Shown here in pieces: positions 24,642-33,513 of a stretch of 49,307 bases of DNA (positions are counted from its first letter, which is position 1; every line of letters starts with the position of its first letter). The notes below the pieces were generated by a model. The model saw only the letters and a program-made list of their open reading frames with translations, was not told the DNA's origin and made no database searches. The position numbers and the translations under genes are program-made. Source of the DNA: Streptomyces sp. ASQP_92 (GTDB taxonomy: Bacteria > Actinomycetota > Actinomycetes > Streptomycetales > Streptomycetaceae); the NCBI RefSeq assembly GCF_025399895.1, contig NZ_JAODUA010000032.1:1-49307 (forward strand), read 5' to 3'.

Positions 24642-27419
24642 ATGCGCTGGATCGGCAAGCGGTGGAACGGCGCGTCGGCATCCGGTGATCCGGCATCCGA
24701 GGTGCTCGCGAGGCTGCGGCAGGACAGTGCCTCGGCGGAGCGGGACGGCCGGCAGGGCAGCCCCGGCAAGGCGGCGGAGCGCTATCGCGAACTGGTCGTC
24801 CGGGCGACGAAGGCACCCGGCCCCGATGACCCCACCACCCTGGCGCTGCGACACCAACTCGCCCATTGGGTAGGGGAGTCGGGTGACCCGGAAGGCGCGG
24901 TGTCGCTGTTCGCACAGCTCCTCTCCGACCGCGAGCGGCTCCAGGGACCTCGGCATCAGGACACCGGACTGGCCCGCCACCAGCTTGCCCACTGGCACGG
25001 CCGGGCAGGGCGGCCCGAGGAAGCCGTACGCCGTTACGAGCAGATGCACTGCTCGGCCGAGCTGGACGGCCGAACCGAGGTCGCGCTCAACCTGCTCTGC
25101 GACATGGGCCATTGGCAGCAGCAGGCAGGCGACAACGCCGCCGCGCTGCGCACCTACAGCAGGATGCTGAAGACCGCCGAGAGCGAGTTCGGGGGGCGGC
25201 ACGAACTCACCGGCATCGCCCGCCGGCGCTATGCGGAGCTCGCCGGCGGGCTGCCGTTCGGCCAAGACCGGGGGCACGACAGCCTGGAGGGCCTGGTCGC
25301 GGCGGCCGCGGAGATCGAGCGCAGCGGCGATCTCTCCCGGGCGAGCCGTATGTACGGCCAAATCGCCGAGAAATGCGAGCAGTTGTATGGTGCGGGCAGC
25401 GACCGGACGCTCGGCGCGCTGGTCTCGCAGGCGAAGGCGGCCGTGCGGGCGGAGGACCTGGACGAGGCCGTCGCCTGTTTCGGGAAAGTGCTCGCGTGTA
25501 TGGAGTTACGGGGAGAGGGCCCGGGCTCGTCCGAGTACGACACGCTGTCCGAGCAACGGGACGGGCTTGCCCGGTCCGCCCTGAACACGACACTCCACAT
25601 CGGTGTCGGGACGGGAACCCTGCTGGCCAGGCAGGTGGAAGCGGCCCCCGCCACGGCCTTTGGGCTGCTGGCCCGTGAAGCCCGCGCCCGTCACGTCAAC
25701 CGGGTCTTCCCGGTCAGCGACGGCACCGGTCACCCGCGACCGCACGAGGTGAGCATCGAACAGTGGCTCGGTGTGATCCAGCGCGTGGCCGACCAGGGGT
25801 GCGAGGCCCGCGCCTTCTACTTCGCCCGCGCCGACCGTCGACCGACACCCGGGGAGATCGCCCTGTGCGAGCGGCTGGGGCTGCTCGGCGTCTACGTCTC
25901 CAACGAAGGTGCGGGCAATGTCCAGGTGGAGGCGTACTCCTTTCGGGAGGGCACGCCCCATGGGGTGTCGATCGTCGTGGTGAACGACGAGCAGGCGGCG
26001 CCGGAACCCGCGTCGGCGCGTGGCCCGGGTGGCGCCACCGCCGTCCATTCCGGGGCCGAGGCCCTGGGGGAGTGGCGGCAGGTGGGGCGGGCCGCGTCCG
26101 CGCGGACGGCGGAGGATCCGGCGGCCTTCGGTTCCTACGAGGTCCTGGAGCGTGTCGGGGTGGGCGGTTTCGGCCGGGTCTACCTCTGCCAGGATCCGGA
26201 TGGCGTCATGGTGGCGGTGAAGACTCTGCACGCGGAGTACGCGGCCGACTCCTCGATCCGGGAGGGGTTCGCACACGAGGTGCAGGCAGCCCGGCGGGTC
26301 AGCGGCCGGTTCACCGTGCCCGTGATCGCCGCCGACACGAGCGGCGAAATCCCTTGGATGGCTGTGCCGTTCGTGGCCGCACCCTCGTTGGAGGAGGTGG
26401 CCCAGCGGTGCGGCGCCCTGGACGCCGCCACCGTCCGCGTGATCGGTGCGGGCATCGCCTCCGCGCTCGGCGCCATCCACGCCGCGGGCATCGTGCACCT
26501 CGACCTCAAGCCGGCGAACGTACTGCTGACCGAGGACGGCCCTCGCGTCATCGACTTCGGCATCGCGCAGATCGAGCGACTGACCGGACCCCGGACCGGG
26601 TTCGCCGGTACGTACGCCTACTCCTCGCCGGAACAGATCCTGGAGCAGGAGCAGTTCACCCCGGCCAGCGACGTGTTCTCCCTCGGCACGCTTCTCGCCC
26701 GCCTCGCTCTGGGGCGCCTTCCCTGGGGGAGGAAGGTCCTCGCCGTGATGAGCAACATCTGCGACGGCACGCCCGACCTGGCGGGTCTCCCGACCGAGTT
26801 GGAGGACGTGGTGCTGTCGTGCCTCCAGGCAGATCCGGCCCGGCGGCCGACCCCCGCCGAGGTCGCAGCGGTCCTCGCGGCCGACCCGGCGGGGGCACCC
26901 GTCGACCCGAAGTCGGAACGGTTCGCCCCGCCGACCCTGCCCGCCGGGGCGACGGCGCTCATCCGCGAGCACGCCACCCTCCCTGCCACCCGCAGCTTCG
27001 AGAAACTCGTCCACCCGCAGGTCGAGGTGCCGACCGACACAACGGTCGTCGTACGGGCGGCGACAAGCGGCGAAGCCAGTAATCCATCGCCCGAGGACCG
27101 CACCCCCGCCTCTGTCCACCGGGACCTCGAATCCCAAGTCCTGGCCTGGGAACGCGAAGGCGGCTCGAAACCGGCCGAGCAGGTGCGCCGCGAATGCGGC
27201 GCCTTCGCCGCGGAGGCACGCTCCCGGCTGGGCGAGGAGCACCCTCTGGCCCTGCGTCTCAAGGTCTCCCACGCCATGCTCGGTTACGACGGGGCGCATG
27301 GAGCGACGTACGCCGAACGCGTAGTGGACGAGGCTGCCGTACGTCTGGGTGACGGCCATCCCACGATCCGGGACGCCCGTACGCTGCTGGCCGCGCTGCG
27401 GTCCGCCCGGGCGGGCTGA
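24642..27419 (+). CDS. TPR - unassigned domain - Ser/Thr kinase fusion
   Basis: A 925-residue cytoplasmic protein. Residues about 30-310 are tetratricopeptide-like helices (repeated RHQLAHW / EAVRRYEQM / AAALRTYSRMLK). Residues about 320-450 form an alpha/beta segment I cannot assign (FYFARADRRPTPGEIALCERLG, then LLGVYVSNEG). The kinase spans about 498-755: glycine loop GVGGFGRVYL, Lys527 in VAVKTL, catalytic HLDLKPAN at 619-626, DFG at 638-640, then SPE for APE. HLD replaces HRD, so it is a non-RD type. A further helical tail closes the protein. No membrane segment or PASTA repeats. ATG 24642 follows GGGGG at good spacing. Confidence 0.82.
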   Translation: MRWIGKRWNGASASGDPASEVLARLRQDSASAERDGRQGSPGKAAERYRELVVRATKAPGPDDPTTLALRHQLAHWVGESGDPEGAVSLFAQLLSDRERLQGPRHQDTGLARHQLAHWHGRAGRPEEAVRRYEQMHCSAELDGRTEVALNLLCDMGHWQQQAGDNAAALRTYSRMLKTAESEFGGRHELTGIARRRYAELAGGLPFGQDRGHDSLEGLVAAAAEIERSGDLSRASRMYGQIAEKCEQLYGAGSDRTLGALVSQAKAAVRAEDLDEAVACFGKVLACMELRGEGPGSSEYDTLSEQRDGLARSALNTTLHIGVGTGTLLARQVEAAPATAFGLLAREARARHVNRVFPVSDGTGHPRPHEVSIEQWLGVIQRVADQGCEARAFYFARADRRPTPGEIALCERLGLLGVYVSNEGAGNVQVEAYSFREGTPHGVSIVVVNDEQAAPEPASARGPGGATAVHSGAEALGEWRQVGRAASARTAEDPAAFGSYEVLERVGVGGFGRVYLCQDPDGVMVAVKTLHAEYAADSSIREGFAHEVQAARRVSGRFTVPVIAADTSGEIPWMAVPFVAAPSLEEVAQRCGALDAATVRVIGAGIASALGAIHAAGIVHLDLKPANVLLTEDGPRVIDFGIAQIERLTGPRTGFAGTYAYSSPEQILEQEQFTPASDVFSLGTLLARLALGRLPWGRKVLAVMSNICDGTPDLAGLPTELEDVVLSCLQADPARRPTPAEVAAVLAADPAGAPVDPKSERFAPPTLPAGATALIREHATLPATRSFEKLVHPQVEVPTDTTVVVRAATSGEASNPSPEDRTPASVHRDLESQVLAWEREGGSKPAEQVRRECGAFAAEARSRLGEEHPLALRLKVSHAMLGYDGAHGATYAERVVDEAAVRLGDGHPTIRDARTLLAALRSARAG

Positions 27420-27559
27420 AGAGCTGCGTCACACTCTCCGCGCACGGCCACGGCGGCTTTGACGTGCCCTCGATGCGGTGCCGGCAGTCTGTGGCGATGG
27501 CGTTCTGCGCTGCGGTCAGTTGCGTCGGGGCGGAGCAGATCGCGGGGCCGAGTCGATCC

Positions 27560-27673
27560 GCGCCCCATGGCACAGACGAATTGCTTCCCGGGAACCGATG
27601 CGTCGTAGAAAAGCGGGTCCGTATGGCAGTACGCCTTGTACGCCAGATCCACCGTCTGCCCCCCATCCCGCAC
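27560..27673 (-). pseudogene. Possible class III lanthipeptide synthetase N-terminal scrap
   Basis: About 38 codons on the minus strand contain YKAYCHTDPLFYDASV, close to the Y-x-x-[FY]-C-x-x-D-x-x-FYD start conserved in LanKC-type synthetases. The similarity is lost after about 25 residues and no lyase, kinase or cyclase part follows. The flanks (27420-27560 and 27674-27719) show no gene. A weak call on a short match. Confidence 0.3.
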
Positions 27674-27719
27674 GGTGAGTGAAGATCCGTTCCGTCAGAC
27701 TTCGCCCACCTGAACTCCC

Positions 27720-29030
27720 TCAAGCGCCGGAATCCACCTCCCTAGGCTTGGCCGAGGAGGCAACCGGCGATCCGGCAGAGGTAACGGAGTCCGGCACGCC
27801 CGCGTAATCCGGCAGCTCGACGCCGTTGATCGCACGCCCGACCAGCTCGGTGAACCATGCGCTGGTGAAATCGGGCTGCGGGTCGGTGTCCGGCCCGGGG
27901 ATGTCGCGGCTGCGGGCGTTCAATCGGCCGATCTCCTGGTTGGCCTCGACGAATGAGCGCATCCGCGCCTCGTAGCGGGTGAACCCCGCGTCGGGGTCCC
28001 ATCCGGCGGCGGCCAGCTCTCCGGCCAGGAGGTAGGCGCCGACCAGTGCCAGCCCGGTGCCCTGCCCGGACATGGGTGACGAGCTGAATGCCGCGTCCCC
28101 GAGCAGCGCCACCCGTCCGCTCGACCAGCGGTCCATCACCACCTGGGCGACCTGGTCGAGGTAGAAGTCCGGGGTGTCGTTCAGGTGCGCGAGGATGTCC
28201 GGGACCAGCCAGCCCAGACCCGTCATCCGCTCGCGCAGCAGGCGCTTCTGGGCCGCGAGGTCACGGTGGTCGACGTCGAAGTCGGCCGAGGGGAGGTAGA
28301 ACATGGCCATCGCCCGGGCGGCGTCCTGGATCGGCCGCAGGAGGGCCGAACGCCCGGACTCGTGGTCCTGGTACTCAAGCAGCCAGCGGTCCAGTCCGAA
28401 CTCGTTGGGCACACTGTAGAAGGCCAGCACGTGGCCGAGGTGGTGCAGGAACCGCTCATGCGGCCCGAAGACCATCGCCCGCAGCTCGGAGTGGAGCCCG
28501 TCGGCCCCGATCACCAGGTCGAAACGCCGCCGATCGCCGCCCGCGAAGACCACGTCGACCCCGTCCGCATCCTGGGCCAGCCCGGCGATCCGGTCGCCGA
28601 AGATGTACTCGACGCCGTCGCGGGTGTCGTCGTACAGCACCTGGGACAGATCCCCGCGCAGGATCTCGATGTCCGCGATGAACCCGTCACCACCGTCGTC
28701 GTCCGCGCGGAAGGTCTCCAACACCTTTCCGTCCGCGTCCACGGTGTGCGCTCCGGCGGTGTCGGTGCACGCCGCGCGCACCGCCGCGTCGAGCCCCATG
28801 CGCCGGATGACCTCCCTGGCGACCCCGCGCGCGTCCACCGCCTGCCCGCCGGGACGCAGCTCAGGAGCCCGCTCCACCACAGTCACCTCGGCCCCTCGCC
28901 GGCGCAGCCAGTGGGCCAGCGCGGGTCCCGCGATGCTGGCCCCCGCCACCAACACTTTGGGGCCGCTCACCCGCGTCCCGTGTTCGCCGGCCCGGATGGT
29001 GCGCTCCTGCTCGGAGTGGTCGACGCTCAT
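27720..29030 (-). CDS. FAD-dependent aromatic-type monooxygenase
   Basis: A 436-residue flavoprotein of the p-hydroxybenzoate hydroxylase/TetX group. FAD motif GASIAG is at 30-35 after VLVA, followed by the glutamate of VVERAP. The DG motif appears as IGADGLHSELR and the second FAD motif as VALLGDAAFSSSPMSGQGT. Such enzymes hydroxylate aromatic compounds or inactivate antibiotics such as tetracyclines and rifamycins; the substrate cannot be read here. ATG 29030 was chosen because GGAGG lies seven bases upstream; an ATG 12 bases earlier is in frame. An inverted repeat at 29080-29105 is a likely operator. Confidence 0.87.
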   Translation of the reverse strand: MSVDHSEQERTIRAGEHGTRVSGPKVLVAGASIAGPALAHWLRRRGAEVTVVERAPELRPGGQAVDARGVAREVIRRMGLDAAVRAACTDTAGAHTVDADGKVLETFRADDDGGDGFIADIEILRGDLSQVLYDDTRDGVEYIFGDRIAGLAQDADGVDVVFAGGDRRRFDLVIGADGLHSELRAMVFGPHERFLHHLGHVLAFYSVPNEFGLDRWLLEYQDHESGRSALLRPIQDAARAMAMFYLPSADFDVDHRDLAAQKRLLRERMTGLGWLVPDILAHLNDTPDFYLDQVAQVVMDRWSSGRVALLGDAAFSSSPMSGQGTGLALVGAYLLAGELAAAGWDPDAGFTRYEARMRSFVEANQEIGRLNARSRDIPGPDTDPQPDFTSAWFTELVGRAINGVELPDYAGVPDSVTSAGSPVASSAKPREVDSGA

Positions 29031-29079
29031 CACTGCCTCCATGCGCTTCTCCCGCGCTGGAACGGCCCCAGCACAGGCC

Positions 29080-29105
29080 CACGGCTGTGGGTGTGTCCAG
29101 CCGTG
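29080..29105. promoter_or_regulatory. Inverted repeat upstream of FAD monooxygenase
   Basis: CACGGCT-N12-AGCCGTG is a perfect 7-bp-arm repeat starting 50 bases before the monooxygenase start. It fits an operator for an unlinked regulator; none is encoded next to it. Confidence 0.45.
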
Positions 29106-29599
29106 TCGACTGCGGATCCGCACACAACTCATCGGCACGACGGAAATCGCGTCCGCGCTCCCGCGATCACTGGGAACTCCGCAGGTGCGGGCGACGGGCA
29201 TGGTGATGATTGCCGGCTGTCGGCCTGCGACCGCACCGCCGTCGGGCAGCTCGTCCCTAACCCTGACTTCCCGCGGCCCACCAGGTGGCCCCGTAGCCAA
29301 CCGCGGCGATACGGACTATGCCCAGCTGCTCCTCACCGAGCCGCACGCGGAGGAGGCCGAGGAGTTCGGCCCTCTCCTGCCCCATGTCGCGGTCGCGCTG
29401 AACCGCACGAGCCGACAGAGACCCACGCGCGCCGCCGATGTGGCACCCGCCCCAGCGGCGAGCAGTGAACAAACCACCCCCAGCCCACGAAGGCGCGCCC
29501 GCACCCGCCCCGCACCCGCCTCTGACTCCTCCTGCCCAGTCCCACCACGCCCGGTGCACTGGGTCGCCCCCGCGCCACGTTACTTGGACACGGCGCCAG
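29106..29599. other. Non-coding stretch
   Basis: Open frames on both strands are Pro/Arg/Gly-rich and shadow-like. No gene or known element recognised. Confidence 0.35.
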
Positions 29600-29630
29600 G
29601 GCCCCAGGACACGGACTCGCGCCTGGGGCC
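29600..29630 (-). terminator. Hairpin terminator after the luciferase-like gene
   Basis: A 9-bp stem, GGCCCCAGG (29600-29608) with CCTGGGGCC (29622-29630), and a 13-base loop. It lies 79 bases past the stop of the minus-strand oxidoreductase. Confidence 0.55.
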
Positions 29631-29708
29631 TGCGTGTTGTGGGGGAGAGCCTCTGTCGGGTCTACTCACAGCGACACAGGCGTGACGAGAAGCCGAGGGC
29701 GCGCCCTC

Positions 29709-30695
29709 TCACGGTGCTGTCGTGGCCTCACAGTGCTTCTTGACGAGTTCGTAGGAGCGGACGCGGGCGTCGAGAGCGTAAACAGGCGTGGTCAGCATGA
29801 GTTCGTCCGCTCCGGTCTCGGCAACCAGTTGCGCGAGCCGGCGCACGACGGCCTCGGGTGTCCCGCACGCCTGCTGTGCACGGAATCCGGCCAGCGCCTG
29901 CCGTTCCTCCGGCGTGAAGGGATGGGCCGCGGCGTCCGCAGGGGTGGGGAAGGGAATGTCGCTCAGCCCCTTGAGCAGCCCGGCCTTCACAACGTCCATG
30001 GGTCCGGCTCGCCATGCCGCTTCCTGCTCCGTCTCAGCGCATATGACCTCCACACACGCCAGGACCCGGGGCTGCTCGCACCAGCGGGACGGCACGAACT
30101 CGGCCCGGTAACGCTCCAGCACGGCGAAGGTGGTGTCGGCCCGGATGTGGTGGGCGACGGCGATCGGCAGGCCGAGTCGCGCGGCCAGCGCGGCACCCGC
30201 GGTACTGGAGCACAGCAGCCAAGGCTCCGGCAGGAGACCGAGCGCCACTTCGTCGACCAGGAAGGACAGAATCGCGGCGACGTCGTCGTGGTACTGCTCG
30301 TCAGTCGCCGGCCCGGCTCCGCGGCGCAGTGCGCGCGCGGTGGCATCGTCGAAAGTGCCGGGGCCGCGGCCGATACCCAGGTCGATGCGGTCCTTGTGCA
30401 AGGCGGCCAGTGTTCCGAACTGCTCCGCGAGTGTGATGGGCGCATGGTTGGGCGCCAGCACTCCGCCCGACCCGAGTCTGATCGATGAAGTTGAGGCCGC
30501 CGCGTGGGCGATCAGGACCACGGGCGGAAACGCACCGATCGCGGGCGAATGGTGGTGCTCGGCGTACCAGATCCTCTGGTATCCCAGGAGTTCGAGCTTA
30601 CGAGCGAAGACGGCGGTGTCCCGCAGGGTCTCCACGCCGCGGGTCCCTGACTCGACCACCGCGACTTCCAGCGCTGATATCGGCACATTGATCAT
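29709..30695 (-). CDS. LLM-class flavin-dependent oxidoreductase
   Basis: A 328-residue luciferase-like monooxygenase (TIM barrel, uses FMN or F420). Family landmarks are the opening strand VPISALEVAVVESG, GYQRIWYAEHHHSP, which is typical of the subgroup lacking a fixed partner, then RLGSGGVLAPNHAP and DLGIGRGPGT. The start is the ATG at 30695; an in-frame extension upstream lacks coding character. It stands alone with its own terminator. The substrate is unknown. Confidence 0.87.
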   Translation of the reverse strand: MINVPISALEVAVVESGTRGVETLRDTAVFARKLELLGYQRIWYAEHHHSPAIGAFPPVVLIAHAAASTSSIRLGSGGVLAPNHAPITLAEQFGTLAALHKDRIDLGIGRGPGTFDDATARALRRGAGPATDEQYHDDVAAILSFLVDEVALGLLPEPWLLCSSTAGAALAARLGLPIAVAHHIRADTTFAVLERYRAEFVPSRWCEQPRVLACVEVICAETEQEAAWRAGPMDVVKAGLLKGLSDIPFPTPADAAAHPFTPEERQALAGFRAQQACGTPEAVVRRLAQLVAETGADELMLTTPVYALDARVRSYELVKKHCEATTAP

Positions 30696-31873
30696 GCCGC
30701 CAGCATAGGGAAGGGGCCGGCGGAGCGCCCCGGCACTGGAGGCCGAGAGCGAGGCGTGAACTCCGCGCGTCAGAACGTGTGTTGACCGGGCACGGAGCCA
30801 CGGCATACCGCTCGCCTGCCGGGCCTGGGCCGTCCCGCAGATGTGCCCGCTCGGGGGCCCCGGGAGTGCGGTGCTCTGATGGGCCCACGATCATGCCGCT
30901 CCGTCCCGGCCCTCGTGAGCAGACGGTCTGACCCAGATCGCGTACGTCGCCGTGCGGCCTTCTTGAACGGATGGCTTCCCGACACCTACCCCTGCCTCAT
31001 TGACGGCTACAGACCACACGCCACCCGCCCGGCGAAGAGACCTCCACGGGTGTCCGTATACGTCACCCGGGCCCGGGCACCCACTGAACCTGACGGCGCA
31101 TCAGTTTGCCTTAAGGAACCGGTGGTTGCGTGACCAGCTGGTGAAGTCGAAGGACGGGTGGTACGAGAAGCGTCCTCATCGGCGGATCGTGGAGGGGATC
31201 TTCTACGTCCGTCGATACGCACGCGCCTGGACCTTGCTCGTCGGGTGGGTAGAGGACGACCACACGGTGTCCGGTCATGCGTCCAGGGTGCGTTGTGCTC
31301 ACGACTCCAGCACACCGAGCCCGGTGTGGCGAGCCCAGGTGCCCAGCGCGTTCCGGAACCTATGCCTGGCCGCCAGGCAGTCCGTACGCGTGCACACCCT
31401 CGTCGCCGACGGGCAGGGTGGGGGCATAGGTCGTCTCGTCACCGGCGTCGCCTTCATAGAGATGCGCGGACAGCGCGCCGAGCGGCCGTTCACTGACCTC
31501 GGCCGGCCGACGGTCGAAGGGGCGTAGCCGCGTACAGCGAAGCTTGCTGGTGGCCGTATCCGTTCCAGCAGGGTGGAGAGTTGCCGTAAGGGCGGTCGTC
31601 CTCATCGTGGTTGCAGAGGACCGCCCTGGCTGGTGCTGCTGGGCCCTGCGCTTCTCGGCGGCCTCCGGGCCGGCGACGAGGGCGCTCAGGCGCTCGGGGA
31701 GAGGCAACTGGGCCTTCGATGAAGTTCGAGTCACGGACGGGCATCCGGTCGTCGCAGCGTCGACCAGGACGCGAGCCGGTTCGGTGCCGTCGCCTCCACT
31801 GAGGCCGAGCTGGATCTCCGTGTGCCCTGGCAATCCGCGATACGGGCTCCCACGCCGACAGGCGGGCCGGCGG
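30696..31873. other. Relic region with an IS5-like scrap
   Basis: No intact gene in 1.2 kb. Around 31084-31245 the + frame reads LRDQLVKSKDGWYEKRPHRR then IVEGIFYVRRYARAW, faintly like the N-terminal DUF4096 part of IS5 transposases (RRIVxGIxxRxRTGxxWRDL). Other frames to 31870 are Arg/Ala-rich shadows. The last 100 bases likely hold the promoter of the next gene. Confidence 0.35.
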
Positions 31874-31884
31874 GGGGTAACCCC
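31874..31884. promoter_or_regulatory. GGGGTAACCCC palindrome, copy 1
   Basis: An 11-base perfect palindrome 98 bases before the exported serine hydrolase. The same sequence occurs at 33441-33451 before the esterase relic, and in both places a GGTTGG follows within about 25 bases. This suggests a shared regulator. Confidence 0.5.
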
Positions 31885-31981
31885 ACCTCCAAGTGGGTGG
31901 TTGGCGGGATCCCGGGCCAGACCTTGATCGAAAATACTGGGCTCACCTCAGGTCGTCACCTGCCAGAGACTGGAGTCTTTC

Positions 31982-33232
31982 GTGTACGAGCGCTCGCATG
32001 CTGCCAACGGTTCACATACGTCCGGGGAGAGCGGCCCTCCGCGAGGGGAGCGCAGACTGCGGGCCGCTGCCGTCGGGGTGGTCGCCACGGTCGTGATGAG
32101 CGCCGGTCTCGCCCTGCCGGCCTCGGCTGCAGGTACCGCGAGTACCTCGACGGCGCGGGACGGGCACGCGGCCACCCGGGCCGCCCTGGAGTCGGTGGTC
32201 CAGGACGGGGCGCCCGGGGGGATCGTGCTCGCCGAGCTGGGAAACGACACCTGGGCGGGACGTGCGGGGACCGCGGATCTGACGACCGGCCGCAAGCCGC
32301 GCACCGACGACCGCTTCCGGATCGGATCGATCACCAAGACGTTCGTGGCGACGGTGACGCTCCAGCTGGAGGAGGAGGGGAAGCTGAGCCTGGACGACAC
32401 GGTGGACCATTGGCTACCGGGCCTGGTGCAGGGCAACGGACACGACGGCAGCAAGATCAAGATACGGCAGCTCCTCAATCACACCAGCGGGATCTACAGC
32501 TACACCGACGACGGGGACTTCAAGCGCAAGGAGTTCGGCACCGACTTCCTCAGGCACCGCTACGACACCTGGACGCCCCGCCAGATCGTCCAACTGGCGA
32601 TGAAGCACGAGCCCGTCTTCGCGCCCACCGACGACGGCGACAAGTGGAGTTACAGCGACACCAATTACGTCATCGCCTCCATGGTGATCCAGAAGGCCAC
32701 CGGGCACTCCTACGCCCATGAGATCGAGCAGCGGATCCTGCGGCCCCTCCACCTGGACTCCACCACGCTGCCGGGCACCCGCGCCCGCATCGCCGGACCC
32801 AGCGGGCGCGCCTACTCCAAGCTGACCGGCGAACTGGCCGGACCGGGCGAGCCGAACAGCGTGACCTACGACGTGACCGAACTCAACCCCTCCTTCGCGG
32901 GCGCCGCCGGAGAGATGATCTCCAACAGTCACGACCTCAACCGGTTCTACCGGGCCCTGTTCTCCGGCCGGCTCCTGAAGGCGCCCCAGCTGAAGGAGAT
33001 GATGACCACTGTCTCGATCAAGGACCTGCCGAACTTCTCCTACGGCCTGGGTCTGATGAAGATGACGCTGTCGTGCGGCACCGAGATCTGGGGGCACAAC
33101 GGCGGTATCCAGGGCTCCATTTCGCAGACCGTGGCCACGGCCGACGGTGGGCACGTGCTGTCGCTCAACTTCAACGGCGACTGGAACGTCCACGAACAAC
33201 GGGTCGTCGACGCCGAGTTCTGCGGCTCCTGA
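31982..33232 (+). CDS. Exported serine hydrolase (class C beta-lactamase/DD-peptidase family)
   Basis: A 416-residue protein. A long basic N-region precedes a signal helix (AAAVGVVATVVMSAGLALP) cleaved after SAA. The active-site motifs are complete: S116-xx-K119 (SITK), Y224-S-D (YSDTNY) in the YxN position, and H372-N-G374-G as the KTG equivalent. It probably acts outside the membrane as a D-alanyl-D-alanine carboxypeptidase or esterase; it is not proven to be a beta-lactamase. The start is GTG 31982; a later internal start would cut the N-region of the signal. A palindrome lies 98 bases upstream. Confidence 0.87.
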   Translation: MYERSHAANGSHTSGESGPPRGERRLRAAAVGVVATVVMSAGLALPASAAGTASTSTARDGHAATRAALESVVQDGAPGGIVLAELGNDTWAGRAGTADLTTGRKPRTDDRFRIGSITKTFVATVTLQLEEEGKLSLDDTVDHWLPGLVQGNGHDGSKIKIRQLLNHTSGIYSYTDDGDFKRKEFGTDFLRHRYDTWTPRQIVQLAMKHEPVFAPTDDGDKWSYSDTNYVIASMVIQKATGHSYAHEIEQRILRPLHLDSTTLPGTRARIAGPSGRAYSKLTGELAGPGEPNSVTYDVTELNPSFAGAAGEMISNSHDLNRFYRALFSGRLLKAPQLKEMMTTVSIKDLPNFSYGLGLMKMTLSCGTEIWGHNGGIQGSISQTVATADGGHVLSLNFNGDWNVHEQRVVDAEFCGS

Positions 33233-33440
33233 GCAGAGTCCGACGTCAGGCCGGCGGTGCGGCCGTCCGGGCTGCGTGTTCGACGACGCGGGCGAGGTGG
33301 TCGAAACCGAGTTGGGAGGCGCCGACGTCGTCCCGGCCGCGTCCGTCACGCCGGTGGCATGCCGCGTGGCGACGGACGGCCTGTGCCGGTGGATCGAAGC
33401 TCGCCGGCCTCCGGTTCTGGACATCCACCGAGCGGGGGAG

Positions 33441-33451
33441 GGGGTAACCCC
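33441..33451. promoter_or_regulatory. GGGGTAACCCC palindrome, copy 2
   Basis: Identical to 31874-31884 and located 62 bases before the start of the esterase-like relic at 33514. The wider sequence is also similar (a CCC-N-GGG pair then GGTTGG). Confidence 0.5.
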
Positions 33452-33479
33452 GTCCCCGCATACGGGGGTTGGTGCCATG

Positions 33480-33497
33480 GCCCCCGGGCCCGGGGGC
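33480..33497. promoter_or_regulatory. 18-bp perfect palindrome
   Basis: GCCCCCGGGCCCGGGGGC is its own complement and ends 16 bases before the ATG of the esterase-like relic. It could hide the ribosome site or serve as an operator. A GC-only palindrome could also arise by chance in this base composition. Confidence 0.4.
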
Positions 33498-33513
33498 GGC
33501 GAGTCTTGGATCA

